Of a DNA stretch of 21,558 bases, positions 13,446 to 20,512 are shown piece by piece. The stretch is from Niveispirillum sp. (GTDB taxonomy: Bacteria > Pseudomonadota > Alphaproteobacteria > Azospirillales > Azospirillaceae), in assembly GCA_016463045.1 (NCBI GenBank), contig JAEMSB010000012.1:1-21558 (forward strand), in the 5' to 3' direction. Numbering within the stretch: position 1 is the stretch's first letter; every line of letters starts with the position of its first letter. The notes beneath the pieces were generated by a model. It had not been told where the DNA came from and searched no databases. It saw only the letters and a list, made by a program, of their open reading frames with translations. Both the position numbers and the translations under genes were made by a program.

Positions 13446-14366
13446 TCAAATGTGGCTGGCCAATTGCATCACGTCGAGAGCAGAGCGCGTCACGAAATCA
13501 GCGCCGATGCGTTGGAACGCCATCGGTGAAGCAACAACGGCAGGCCCGCCGATCGCAATTTTCATCCGCCGGGTCTTGGGTGTGGTCTGTACGCGGCGGA
13601 TCACCTCGGAGCAGTCCCGTACCTCATCGACGCGGCTGACAGAAATGCCAAGCAGGTCGTACGGTTTGCCGGACAGCCTTGTATATAAATTTTCGTCAAT
13701 CTCCAGGTCACTGCCACCATCGACGGCCCAGCCCATGTCGCGGAAGCATGAGGCCACAATGGAAACGCCGATCGTATGCTGCGCCCCATGCGTCCGGGCC
13801 AGAAGGACGCGCCGCTGTGCGCTTGGCTCATCCATCGACAGGGCGCCCGCATGGGACACATGATTGACAATCATGCTGAGTCGGGTCGATGCCACGGCAA
13901 TCTGCATGAAATCAGCCTCGTCCGTGCACCACCGGTTTCCAAGCTCCGCTGCGACAGGGGCGAACAGATGCACGGCCATTGTGCGAACCGGGATAGAAGC
14001 GCGCAGCAATTCTTCGGTGAAACTGCGGTGACTGCGCGGGTCATGATCAATCAGGCAGTTCAGCAGGCTGCTGCGATAGCCGATAGCCAACTCCGCCCCC
14101 GGCATCTGACGCGCCATCGGATGAAGTTCCGGATACAGGGTTACGTCGCTTTCGCCGCCCGGACCGTGATTTGGAAACTGCGGAACGCCATCCGGATGAC
14201 TGGCACCGACAATACTTGAAACCGAGCCACGAATGGCCCGTTCAAGCGTGCGGTGATCACTGACGCTCAGATGGGGATCTCCCCCGGTTTGTTTCGCGTG
14301 TCCGGATTTTTGAGCTCTCGCCGGGTTTGGCAACCCGTCGGGCCCTCCATCATCATTCTCGGCCAT
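13446..14366 (-). CDS. AerR/PpaA-like cobalamin-binding-domain regulator
   Basis: A 306-residue protein with a C-terminal B12-binding (SCHIC-type) domain: LARTHGAQHTIGVSIVASCFRDMGWAVDGG, then YDLLGISVSR and IAIGGPAVVASP. His197 in GAQHTIG is the predicted cobalt ligand; the classical DxHxxG Asp is replaced by Ala, so only H and G remain. A helical region (FTEELLRASIPVRTMAVHLFAPVAAELGNRW) precedes it, as in AerR/PpaA antirepressors that modulate PpsR/CrtJ. About 70 N-terminal residues look disordered and make it longer than the AerR I recall. ATG 14366 follows GGGGGG. It is downstream of dxs on the same strand, behind an FNR-like dyad. No ppsR is present in the window. Confidence 0.78.
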   Translation of the reverse strand: MAENDDGGPDGLPNPARAQKSGHAKQTGGDPHLSVSDHRTLERAIRGSVSSIVGASHPDGVPQFPNHGPGGESDVTLYPELHPMARQMPGAELAIGYRSSLLNCLIDHDPRSHRSFTEELLRASIPVRTMAVHLFAPVAAELGNRWCTDEADFMQIAVASTRLSMIVNHVSHAGALSMDEPSAQRRVLLARTHGAQHTIGVSIVASCFRDMGWAVDGGSDLEIDENLYTRLSGKPYDLLGISVSRVDEVRDCSEVIRRVQTTPKTRRMKIAIGGPAVVASPMAFQRIGADFVTRSALDVMQLASHI

Positions 14367-14453
14367 GTCCCCCCCGGTGATTGGCCTGGGAAGTAAGCCT
14401 CCCTTATTCGAAAAAGCTTACCGTATCCCTACGTATTCGCAATTTTTTTCATC

Positions 14454-14478
14454 GATCAATTGATATTTATCATTGATC
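14454..14478. promoter_or_regulatory. FNR/FixK-like dyad before the AerR-like gene
   Basis: TTGAT-ATTT-ATCAT (14460-14473) matches the FNR/FixK consensus TTGAT-N4-ATCAA in 9 of 10 positions. It is the core of a longer near-palindrome whose outer arms are GATCAAT (14454-14460) and ATTGATC (14472-14478). It lies about 100 bp upstream of the AerR-like start and just past the dxs stop. Oxygen-responsive control of the AerR-like gene is the likely meaning; a terminator is unlikely because the stem is AT-rich and is followed by A residues on the transcript strand. Confidence 0.5.
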
Positions 14479-14490
14479 CGACTTGGCTGG

Positions 14491-16398
14491 TCACTCTGCC
14501 GCGATGGGTCGTGATCCTGCACCTTGACCTTCGGCACCGGCAAAAGCCATGGGTGGAGAGCGCCCTTTTTGGGCATGGGCAAGAGCGCCGACGACCAGCC
14601 GCTCGATATGTTCCGCATTCAGGCGGGCCGCTGCATACATCTCGTCCGGTGCCGCATGGGCGATGAAACTGTCGGGCAACGTCATGGTCCGCAACCCGCA
14701 CCGGCCATCCAGCATGCCCCGGGCCGCCAGATGGTGCAGGACCAGCGCCCCGAATCCGCCCGTCGCCCCTTCCTCAATGGTCACCAGAAGCTGGTGACGG
14801 GAAACCAGATCTTCGATCAGGCTTGTGTCCAGAGGTTTGGCAAAGCGCGCATCTGCGACGGTGACGGAGATGCCTTGCGCCGCCAGGGCCTGCCGTGCAG
14901 AAAGGCATTGGCCCAATCGCGCACCAAAGGACAGAAGGGCAACAGTGGAGCCGTTTTCGATTACCCGGCCTTGGCCAATAGGCAGAACAGTGCCGCGCGC
15001 CGGCAGATCAATTCCTGATCCTTCGCCGCGCGGATAGCGGAAAGCGATGGGGCCGGCATCATGGGCTGCTGCCGTCGCCACCATATGGACAAGCTCTGCC
15101 TCGTCGCTGGCCGCCATCACCGTGAAACCGGGAAGGTTGGCCAGATAGCCGATATCGAAAGCACCGGCATGCGTGGGGCCGTCGGCCCCAACAAGACCAG
15201 CCCGGTCAATTGCGAACCGCACCGGCAGCCCCTGCAGCGCCACATCATGGACGATCTGATCATAGGCGCGCTGCAGGAAGGTGGAATAGATCGCGCAGAA
15301 GGGGCGCAATCCACTGGCGGCAAGGCCCGCAGCAAATGTCACCGCATGTTGTTCGGCAATACCCACATCGAAGGTGCGGTCGGGAAATGACCGTCCGAAG
15401 ACGTCCAGGCCAGTGCCCCCTGCCATTGCCGCCGTAATCGCAACAATGCGCGGATCCTGTTCAGCCTCTGCGACCAGGGCGGTGGCGAAAACCTTGGTGA
15501 AGCTAGGACCCACCGCCCTGGCCTTTGCCTGCGTTCCCGTGGCGATGTCGAACGGGGAGACTCCATGCAGCTTATCCGCCGCCTGTTCGGCATGCGCATA
15601 ACCGGCCCCCTTGCGCGTCACGGCATGCAACAGGACGGGGCCGTCCGCTTCCCGGCGCAGACGGCGCAGCGTGCACAGAAGCCCCGGCAGATCATGGCCA
15701 TCGACCGGGCCGTAATAGGCAAAGCCCATCTGTTCGAAAAGGCTGGTCATATTGCCGGGTCTGCTGTCCGGCGCACCGGCCCTCACCGGTCCGGCCAGCC
15801 GGTCCAGATGGCCTGACAATGCCCCGCTGGGCGGGGAAATCGACATGGCATTGTCGTTGAGGATCACAAAAATCCGGCTGCCCAGCGCACCGGCATTGTT
15901 GATCGCCTCAAACGCCATGCCGGCGGACATTGCGCCGTCGCCGATGACACAGACGACATCGCCGATATCTGCGCCAAGATCGCGTGCAACGGCAAAGCCC
16001 AGGCCGGCAGAGATGGATGTTGATGAATGTGCAGCACCGAACGGGTCATGCGCGCTTTCGGCACGCCGGGTGAAGCCAGATGGCCCGCCCTTCTTTCGCA
16101 AGGCCCGCATTTCCGCCCGCCGACCGGTCAGCAGCTTGTGCGGATAGCATTGGTGGCCCACATCCCAGATCAGCTTGTCCCGCGGTGTTTCGAAGACTGC
16201 GTGGATGGCCACCGTCAGTTCGATGACGCCGAGGCTAGAGCCCAGATGACCGCCGGTTTCGGAGACGACGCTGATCGTTTCCGACCGCAGCTCCCCTGCC
16301 AGACAGATCAGATCATCATCCGACAATGTCCGCAGATCCGATGGGTCCTGGACACCGTCGAGCAGTGGGGTCTTTGAAGATACGGATAACAGGCTCAT
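14491..16398 (-). CDS. dxs: 1-deoxy-D-xylulose-5-phosphate synthase
   Basis: A thiamine-diphosphate enzyme condensing pyruvate and glyceraldehyde-3-phosphate, the first step of the MEP isoprenoid pathway that feeds carotenoids, quinones and the bacteriochlorophyll tail. The 635-residue product has the ThDP motif GDGAMSAGMAFEAINNAG…NDN (Asp154), the early His in GGHLGSS and the catalytic Glu349 in GIAEQHAVTF. The transketolase C-terminal domain is complete. ATG 16398 follows GGAGGA. A PpsR-type palindrome covers its predicted promoter (16507-16549), so it is probably the photosynthesis-dedicated DXS; a second housekeeping copy elsewhere is likely but not visible here. The AerR-like gene follows on the same strand. 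Confidence 0.95.
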   Translation of the reverse strand: MSLLSVSSKTPLLDGVQDPSDLRTLSDDDLICLAGELRSETISVVSETGGHLGSSLGVIELTVAIHAVFETPRDKLIWDVGHQCYPHKLLTGRRAEMRALRKKGGPSGFTRRAESAHDPFGAAHSSTSISAGLGFAVARDLGADIGDVVCVIGDGAMSAGMAFEAINNAGALGSRIFVILNDNAMSISPPSGALSGHLDRLAGPVRAGAPDSRPGNMTSLFEQMGFAYYGPVDGHDLPGLLCTLRRLRREADGPVLLHAVTRKGAGYAHAEQAADKLHGVSPFDIATGTQAKARAVGPSFTKVFATALVAEAEQDPRIVAITAAMAGGTGLDVFGRSFPDRTFDVGIAEQHAVTFAAGLAASGLRPFCAIYSTFLQRAYDQIVHDVALQGLPVRFAIDRAGLVGADGPTHAGAFDIGYLANLPGFTVMAASDEAELVHMVATAAAHDAGPIAFRYPRGEGSGIDLPARGTVLPIGQGRVIENGSTVALLSFGARLGQCLSARQALAAQGISVTVADARFAKPLDTSLIEDLVSRHQLLVTIEEGATGGFGALVLHHLAARGMLDGRCGLRTMTLPDSFIAHAAPDEMYAAARLNAEHIERLVVGALAHAQKGRSPPMAFAGAEGQGAGSRPIAAE

Positions 16399-16438
16399 TG
16401 CGTATCCTCCCGCGCAAGAGCATCAACCGCCCCGCGCC

Positions 16439-16455
16439 CGCAGGTGGTTCCTGCG
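16439..16455 (-). other. Small hairpin in the dxs leader
   Basis: CGCAGG (16439-16444) and CCTGCG (16450-16455) form a perfect 6-bp stem with a 5-base loop within the predicted 5' untranslated region of dxs, about 40 bp upstream of the start codon. The function is unknown; it could affect message stability. Confidence 0.3.
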
Positions 16456-16506
16456 TTCTTCTTGCATGGACGCCAGAAGCCTTTGCGGCAAGGCGTGACA
16501 AGATGG

Positions 16507-16535
16507 ATTGTCAGGTAAATGAGCCTGAGTGTAAA
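16507..16535 (-). promoter_or_regulatory. Predicted dxs promoter
   Basis: On the minus strand, TTTACA (16535-16530) and GACAAT (16512-16507) are -35/-10-like with a 17-bp spacer. The -35 element is one arm of the PpsR palindrome, so repressor binding would exclude RNA polymerase. The predicted start lies about 100 bp upstream of the dxs ATG. Confidence 0.5.
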
Positions 16536-16549
16536 CTTTTATTTACACT
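16528..16549. promoter_or_regulatory. PpsR/CrtJ box upstream of dxs
   Basis: AGTGTAAA (16528-16535) and TTTACACT (16542-16549) are perfect 8-bp arms. Within them TGT (16530-16532) and ACA (16545-16547) are separated by exactly 12 bases, matching the PpsR/CrtJ consensus TGT-N12-ACA. It overlaps the -35 element of the predicted dxs promoter. Confidence 0.75.
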
Positions 16550-16562
16550 TTTTGATGATTTT

Positions 16563-16589
16563 GGCGCCACCCGGTGGTTGGGTGGCGCC
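16563..16589 (-). terminator. Hairpin after the cytochrome c gene
   Basis: GGCGCCACCC (16563-16572) and GGGTGGCGCC (16580-16589) form a perfect 10-bp GC-rich stem with a 7-base loop, 10 bp after the cytochrome stop on the minus strand. The following bases on that strand are A-rich rather than U-rich. It separates cycA transcription from the dxs promoter region. Confidence 0.65.
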
Positions 16590-16599
16590 GAGGTCACTG

Positions 16600-16989
16600 T
16601 CATTTGCCGGGGCTGAACTGCTTCAGATACGCGATCACATCGGCAATTTCCTTGTCTGTCTTCAGGCCAGGAAAGGCCATCTTGGTGCCATTGACAAGGG
16701 CTTTGGGGTTGGGGAGGTAGGTTTTCAGCAGGGCTTCGTCCCAGGTCTTTCCAGCGCCGAAATCGACCATCGATTTTGAATAGGTATAGCCTGCAACCGT
16801 ACCCGGTTGGCGGCCAAACAGCCCCATCAGCGACGGGCCCACTTTAGGCTTGTCATTTTCGGCATTGTGGCAGGCCATGCATTTGTTGAACACGAGCTTG
16901 CCTGCTGCGGCGTCGCCAGTGTCGGCAAGGGCAGCCGTTGGCGCGATGGTGATAGCCATCAAGCAAGCGAATGCGAGGAACTTCGACAT
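16600..16989 (-). CDS. cycA: Periplasmic cytochrome c2-like class I c-type cytochrome
   Basis: A small electron carrier of 129 residues. A Sec signal peptide (MSKFLAFACLMAITIAPTAALA, cleavage near 22/23) is followed by one haem site CMACH (Cys37, Cys40, His41) and a probable sixth ligand Met104 in TKMAFPG. Size and the class I fold suggest cytochrome c2, which reduces the photo-oxidised reaction centre and also serves oxidases. An excellent GGAGGT precedes the start. It is divergent from tspO and close to bch genes and dxs. Cytochrome c-550 or another c-type subclass cannot be excluded, so the gene symbol is provisional. Confidence 0.82.
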   Translation of the reverse strand: MSKFLAFACLMAITIAPTAALADTGDAAAGKLVFNKCMACHNAENDKPKVGPSLMGLFGRQPGTVAGYTYSKSMVDFGAGKTWDEALLKTYLPNPKALVNGTKMAFPGLKTDKEIADVIAYLKQFSPGK

Positions 16990-17035
16990 ATTTTACCTCC
17001 CGAAACCAAGTTGCAGTTCTCGAAACCAGACGGTT

Positions 17036-17047
17036 AACAAGCTTGTT
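17036..17047. promoter_or_regulatory. Palindrome in the cycA-tspO divergent spacer
   Basis: AACAAGCTTGTT is a perfect 12-bp palindrome, 47 bp upstream of the cycA start. A second inverted repeat, GCCTGA (17051-17056) with TCAGGC (17072-17077), lies beside it. Both sit in the 159-bp spacer between divergent genes and are plausible operators, but neither matches TGT-N12-ACA or FNR consensus sites. Confidence 0.35.
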
Positions 17048-17148
17048 CATGCCTGATGTAGAATCTTCACGTCAGGCTGAACGGATCATTGCGCGAACTC
17101 GTCATTCGTTTACTGTCGCAACTGCCTATCGGGTTTAAGGAGCATTCC

Positions 17149-17595
17149 ATGGCGGCGCTCGTGTTCATTATTATCGTTTTCGCTGCCGCTTCCAGCGGGG
17201 CCTTTTTCAAGCCCGGAGAATGGTACGAGAGCCTCCGTAAACCGTCTTGGACGCCACCGAAATGGGCCTTTCCGGTCGTTTGGACATTGCTCTATGTCGC
17301 AATCACTTATGCCGGCTGGCGGGTCTGGACCCTGGCCGGCTGGTCATTGCCGATGATTTTCTGGGGCCTTCAGATCGTGGTCAATGCCATGTGGTCATGG
17401 ATATTTTTCGGTCTGCGCCGGATGCGCCTGGCGCTGGCGGATATCATGGTTCTTTGGGTCTCGGTCCTCGGCTTCATCCTGACGGCCTGGCCGGTTTCTG
17501 ACCTCGCGGCGCTTTTGTTCCTTCCCTATCTGGCCTGGGTGACAACAGCGGGATTGCTGAACTACTCGGTCCTCCGGCTGAACACCCGTCCATGA
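17149..17595 (+). CDS. tspO: TspO/MBR family tryptophan-rich sensory protein
   Basis: A 148-residue integral membrane protein of the TspO/translocator family with five predicted membrane helices. Signatures include WTPPKWAFPVVWTLLYVAI, a WSWIFFGLRR stretch and LPYLAWVTTAGLLNYSVLRLN. Family members bind porphyrins; in Rhodobacter sphaeroides TspO dampens photosynthesis gene expression in response to oxygen. The start follows AAGGAG (17137-17142); a frame extension upstream is not needed. It is the only plus-strand gene in the photosynthesis block and is divergent from cycA. Its last 34 bp overlap the end of the convergent small membrane protein gene. Confidence 0.92.
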   Translation: MAALVFIIIVFAAASSGAFFKPGEWYESLRKPSWTPPKWAFPVVWTLLYVAITYAGWRVWTLAGWSLPMIFWGLQIVVNAMWSWIFFGLRRMRLALADIMVLWVSVLGFILTAWPVSDLAALLFLPYLAWVTTAGLLNYSVLRLNTRP

Positions 17596-17861
17596 GAAGG
17601 GCCGCGCAGCAGAATGTCTATGCCATGCGCCAGAAGTGACGCGAACAGCAGGACCAATATCCAGATAGGTCCCTGCCCGCGCAAGGCAAGCCCAAGGGCT
17701 GCAAGAAGGCAGGTGCCTGAACAGGCATTGGCCCAGAGCGCGCGGAAGCGCCGCTGTGGCCTGCCAGACATCAGGGAAAGCGCAACTGTCTCCACCCACA
17801 GGACCAGGATGGCGAACAGGCTGATCCAGCCACTGGTCAGGGCATCAAGCAACAGGGTCAT
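17562..17861 (-). CDS. Small membrane protein overlapping bchP and tspO
   Basis: A 99-residue hydrophobic protein I do not recognise. Three membrane helices are predicted: DALTSGWISLFAILVLWVET, ANACSGTCLLAALGLALRG and GPIWILVLLFASLLAHGIDI, with a basic C-terminus (HGRVFSRRTE). ATG 17861 lies 17 bp inside the 3' end of bchP in another frame, after a GGTGGAC stretch, suggesting coupled translation as the last gene of bchG-MFS-bchP. Its 3' end overlaps tspO by 34 bp in the opposite direction. In some Rhodobacter clusters idi lies after bchP; this is not an idi. An open frame back to 17933 exists but lies within bchP. Confidence 0.6.
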   Translation of the reverse strand: MTLLLDALTSGWISLFAILVLWVETVALSLMSGRPQRRFRALWANACSGTCLLAALGLALRGQGPIWILVLLFASLLAHGIDILLRGPSHGRVFSRRTE

Positions 17862-19110
17862 GTCCACCCACCCGTATACCCAGCAAGGCCGCCATATCCT
17901 TGAAGAAAACGCGGATATGGGCCAGCGGGTCACGCCGCACCAGCGCCTTGTTCAGATAGGATTCCCAGGTTAGGCGCTGCACATCCGGGTCCGCGCACAT
18001 GGCCACGAACTTCTCCCGGAACCTGTCATTGCGATACCAGACTGCCTGCATGATGCCCAGGATCAGGAACACACGGCCATGGGCCCGCATGAAGATACGC
18101 CGCGCCTGCCGCAACGCTGATGCCTCACCGGTTTCCAGGCAGAGATGAATGGCATCGGCGCAAAGCCTGCCGCACAGCATGGCATAATGAATACCCTCGC
18201 CTGATGCTGGCGCCACGGTACCGGCTGCATCTCCGGTCAGCAGGACATTTCGGCCATTGTCCCACCGCCGCATAGGCTTCAGCGGCAGCGGCGCGCCTTC
18301 ACGGCGCACGACCTTACAGTCTCCCAGGCCGGCGGAACGTCGCAAATCCGCCGTTGCACCGCGCAGGTCGTGACCTTTGAGGCCCGATCCGCAGCCGACC
18401 GACGTGTGGTTGCCATGGGGGAAGACCCAGCCATAGAAATCCGGCGAAATACGCCCGTCATAGATTACGTCGCAGCGGTCAGCGGCGAATTCAGCAACCT
18501 GTCCCTCTGATGGGCTTTCGATGATTTCATGATAGGCGAAGACATAGGGCGGGCGCTTGTTGGGCGCAAACATCAGTCGGCGGACGGTGGAATTGGCACC
18601 ATCGGCCCCAATCACCATCCGGGCGCTAAAGGTCAGCGGCGAGGCCGCCGGATCAGTATCGCTGGCAGTGAGTGTCAGCCGGAGGGTGCGATCCTTCCGC
18701 TCCTCCATCGCTGCCAGCTTGCCTTTGAACAGGCGGGCGCCGGCCTTTTCCGCTCTGGCGCGCAGATAGGGATCAAAGGTGGCCCTGTCCACCATGCCTA
18801 CAAACCCGATATCTCCGATCCGCATCTCAACCTCGCGACCGGAGGGGGCGATGATCCTTGCAGCGGCGGCGCGGGCCACCAGCATTTCTTCCGGAATGGC
18901 GAAATCACGCAAGGTGCGGGACGGAATGGCACCCCCGCAGGGCTTGATCCGGTTGCCCGGATCGACCAGCAGCACACTGTGCCCCATCTCGACCAGACGT
19001 TCCGCAGCCATTGCCCCGCTGGGCCCGCCACCGATTACCGCGACGTCGAACATGTCAGGCCAGGCCGTACCGGGCGCAGCCTGGATAGGTTGGGTGCCGG
19101 TCGTGTTCAT
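17845..19110 (-). CDS. bchP: Geranylgeranyl (bacterio)chlorophyll reductase
   Basis: A flavoprotein of 421 residues that reduces the geranylgeranyl tail of bacteriochlorophyll to phytyl, in NADPH-dependent steps at the membrane. The FAD-binding Rossmann motif VIGGGPSGAMAAE (Gly27, Gly29, Gly32) is near the N-terminus, KPCGGAIP follows, and the second FAD motif is GDAAGTVAPASGEG with Asp294. ATG 19110 follows GGAG and begins 3 bp after the preceding MFS gene stop; Met20 is an alternative start. It is third in the bchG operon, and its stop lies within the next small gene. Adjacency to bchG favours BchP over a digeranylgeranylglycerophospholipid reductase. Confidence 0.93.
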   Translation of the reverse strand: MNTTGTQPIQAAPGTAWPDMFDVAVIGGGPSGAMAAERLVEMGHSVLLVDPGNRIKPCGGAIPSRTLRDFAIPEEMLVARAAAARIIAPSGREVEMRIGDIGFVGMVDRATFDPYLRARAEKAGARLFKGKLAAMEERKDRTLRLTLTASDTDPAASPLTFSARMVIGADGANSTVRRLMFAPNKRPPYVFAYHEIIESPSEGQVAEFAADRCDVIYDGRISPDFYGWVFPHGNHTSVGCGSGLKGHDLRGATADLRRSAGLGDCKVVRREGAPLPLKPMRRWDNGRNVLLTGDAAGTVAPASGEGIHYAMLCGRLCADAIHLCLETGEASALRQARRIFMRAHGRVFLILGIMQAVWYRNDRFREKFVAMCADPDVQRLTWESYLNKALVRRDPLAHIRVFFKDMAALLGIRVGGHDPVA

Positions 19111-19113
19111 GAT

Positions 19114-20502
19114 CTACTCCGCCGCCTGGATGCTGGTGGATTGCGATGTCACGCTGCGCTGTATTGACGACCGCCTACGTCCGATCCGTAACGCCACCAT
19201 GGTGGAAGCGAGGAACAGCAGCGCTTCCAGGCCGAAGACCAGACCGAATGCGCTGCCATCGTCACCGGTCATCATGCGGCCCAGGTCCAAGGAAATGCTG
19301 CCCAGAAGGCCGCCAAGCCCGAAGGAGACAGCCTGTGCCGCACCCCAGACACCCATGCGCATGCCCGCATTGCCGGTCCGACCCTGCGTGGCGAGCTGCA
19401 TCATGGTGCCGATGGCGGCAACCGCGAACATACCGTTGGCAAAACCCAGCACGAAGATATGCGGGCCCAGCGGCCAATGTGGAGCCACGGTGGAGGCCAG
19501 GCAAAGCAGCGCCAGCGTCGCCGCGGAGCCCAGACAGCCGGCGATGATGAACTGCCGTGACAGGCCGGGATAACGCCGGCCAAACAGAAAGCCGCCCATA
19601 CCAACCGCAGCCATTCCTAAGAAAACGCCGGCATGCTGGGTTCCGGAAAGCTGTGTGGACTGGCCGGGCGTCAGGCCGAACAGCAGGCCGGCGAAGGGTT
19701 CCAGGATCAGATCCTGGGTGGAGTAGGCCAGCATCGACATGGCGATGAACAAGGTGAACAGGCGCGCCTCACCGTCGTGCCAGACCTCGCGCAGGCTGTC
19801 GCTGAACCGCACGGGTGGCCCTGATGCCGCCTGCGCGGGCGTGACTGTCGGTTTGCGCTCAATCCCCAGGACAGCCAGCCACGCAATAACGAAGGCTGTG
19901 GCGCCGGTGGCTGCCGTCACTTCAATCAGGCGCGTATGGGAGTAGGGTTCCAGCGCGATTCCGGTGATGATGGAGGTGATGATGATGCCCATGATCATCA
20001 TCATCCAAGTAATGGTGGCCGCCGTTGCCCGCCGTTCGGGCGGTGTGCGGGTAGCCAGCAGCGCCAGCAGCGAGGTGCCGCTGGCCCCGATCCCGACGCC
20101 GATCAGCACATAGGCGATGAAGGCGATGGTCAGGCCCAGCGTCTGGCTTTGCCCGAACAGAAGGGTAGTTGCCGAGGCCAGCGTGCCCGACAGCGCCAGC
20201 AGTCCCAGCCCAATCAGGATCCAGACGGTGCGGGACCCCCCGGTATCCGACCGGTGCCCCCAGAGCGGGCGCGTGATCTGCACGCCATAATGCACACCGA
20301 CCAGCAGACCCGGCACAATGGCGGCCAGCCCCAACTCGACGATCATCACACGGTTCAAGGTGGAGTTGGTGAGGACCACGATGGCCCCCAGCGCTGCCTG
20401 AACAAGACCCAGGCGCAGAATATCGATCCAGCCAAGCCTGCTGCTCTGGCCTGCTTTCCGGGATCCGTCATGGTGGGAAAGGGCCTGTGCGCTCTGGCTC
20501 AT
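19114..20502 (-). CDS. PucC-family (BCD) MFS transporter
   Basis: A 462-residue integral membrane protein of the bacteriochlorophyll-delivery/PucC family within the MFS, with about twelve membrane helices. Visible family traits include RLGLVQAALGAIVVLTNSTLNRVMIVELGLAA at the N-terminus, GVHYGVQITRPLWGHRSDTGG in the first loop and VLGFANGMFAVAAIGTMMQLA in the second half. Relatives (PucC, LhaA, the ORF between bchG and bchP in Rhodobacter) help assemble light-harvesting complexes or shepherd bacteriochlorophyll. ATG 20502 is preferred to 20541, which lies inside bchG; GAGGAC overlaps the bchG stop. Position between bchG and bchP points to the ORF428/bch2-type member. Confidence 0.9.
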   Translation of the reverse strand: MSQSAQALSHHDGSRKAGQSSRLGWIDILRLGLVQAALGAIVVLTNSTLNRVMIVELGLAAIVPGLLVGVHYGVQITRPLWGHRSDTGGSRTVWILIGLGLLALSGTLASATTLLFGQSQTLGLTIAFIAYVLIGVGIGASGTSLLALLATRTPPERRATAATITWMMMIMGIIITSIITGIALEPYSHTRLIEVTAATGATAFVIAWLAVLGIERKPTVTPAQAASGPPVRFSDSLREVWHDGEARLFTLFIAMSMLAYSTQDLILEPFAGLLFGLTPGQSTQLSGTQHAGVFLGMAAVGMGGFLFGRRYPGLSRQFIIAGCLGSAATLALLCLASTVAPHWPLGPHIFVLGFANGMFAVAAIGTMMQLATQGRTGNAGMRMGVWGAAQAVSFGLGGLLGSISLDLGRMMTGDDGSAFGLVFGLEALLFLASTMVALRIGRRRSSIQRSVTSQSTSIQAAE

Positions 20503-20512
20503 GACGATGTCC

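Noticed and set aside
14442..14449. T-run as a dxs terminator U-tract
   Set aside because: dxs is transcribed from the minus strand, where this run is A, so it cannot be its U-tract.
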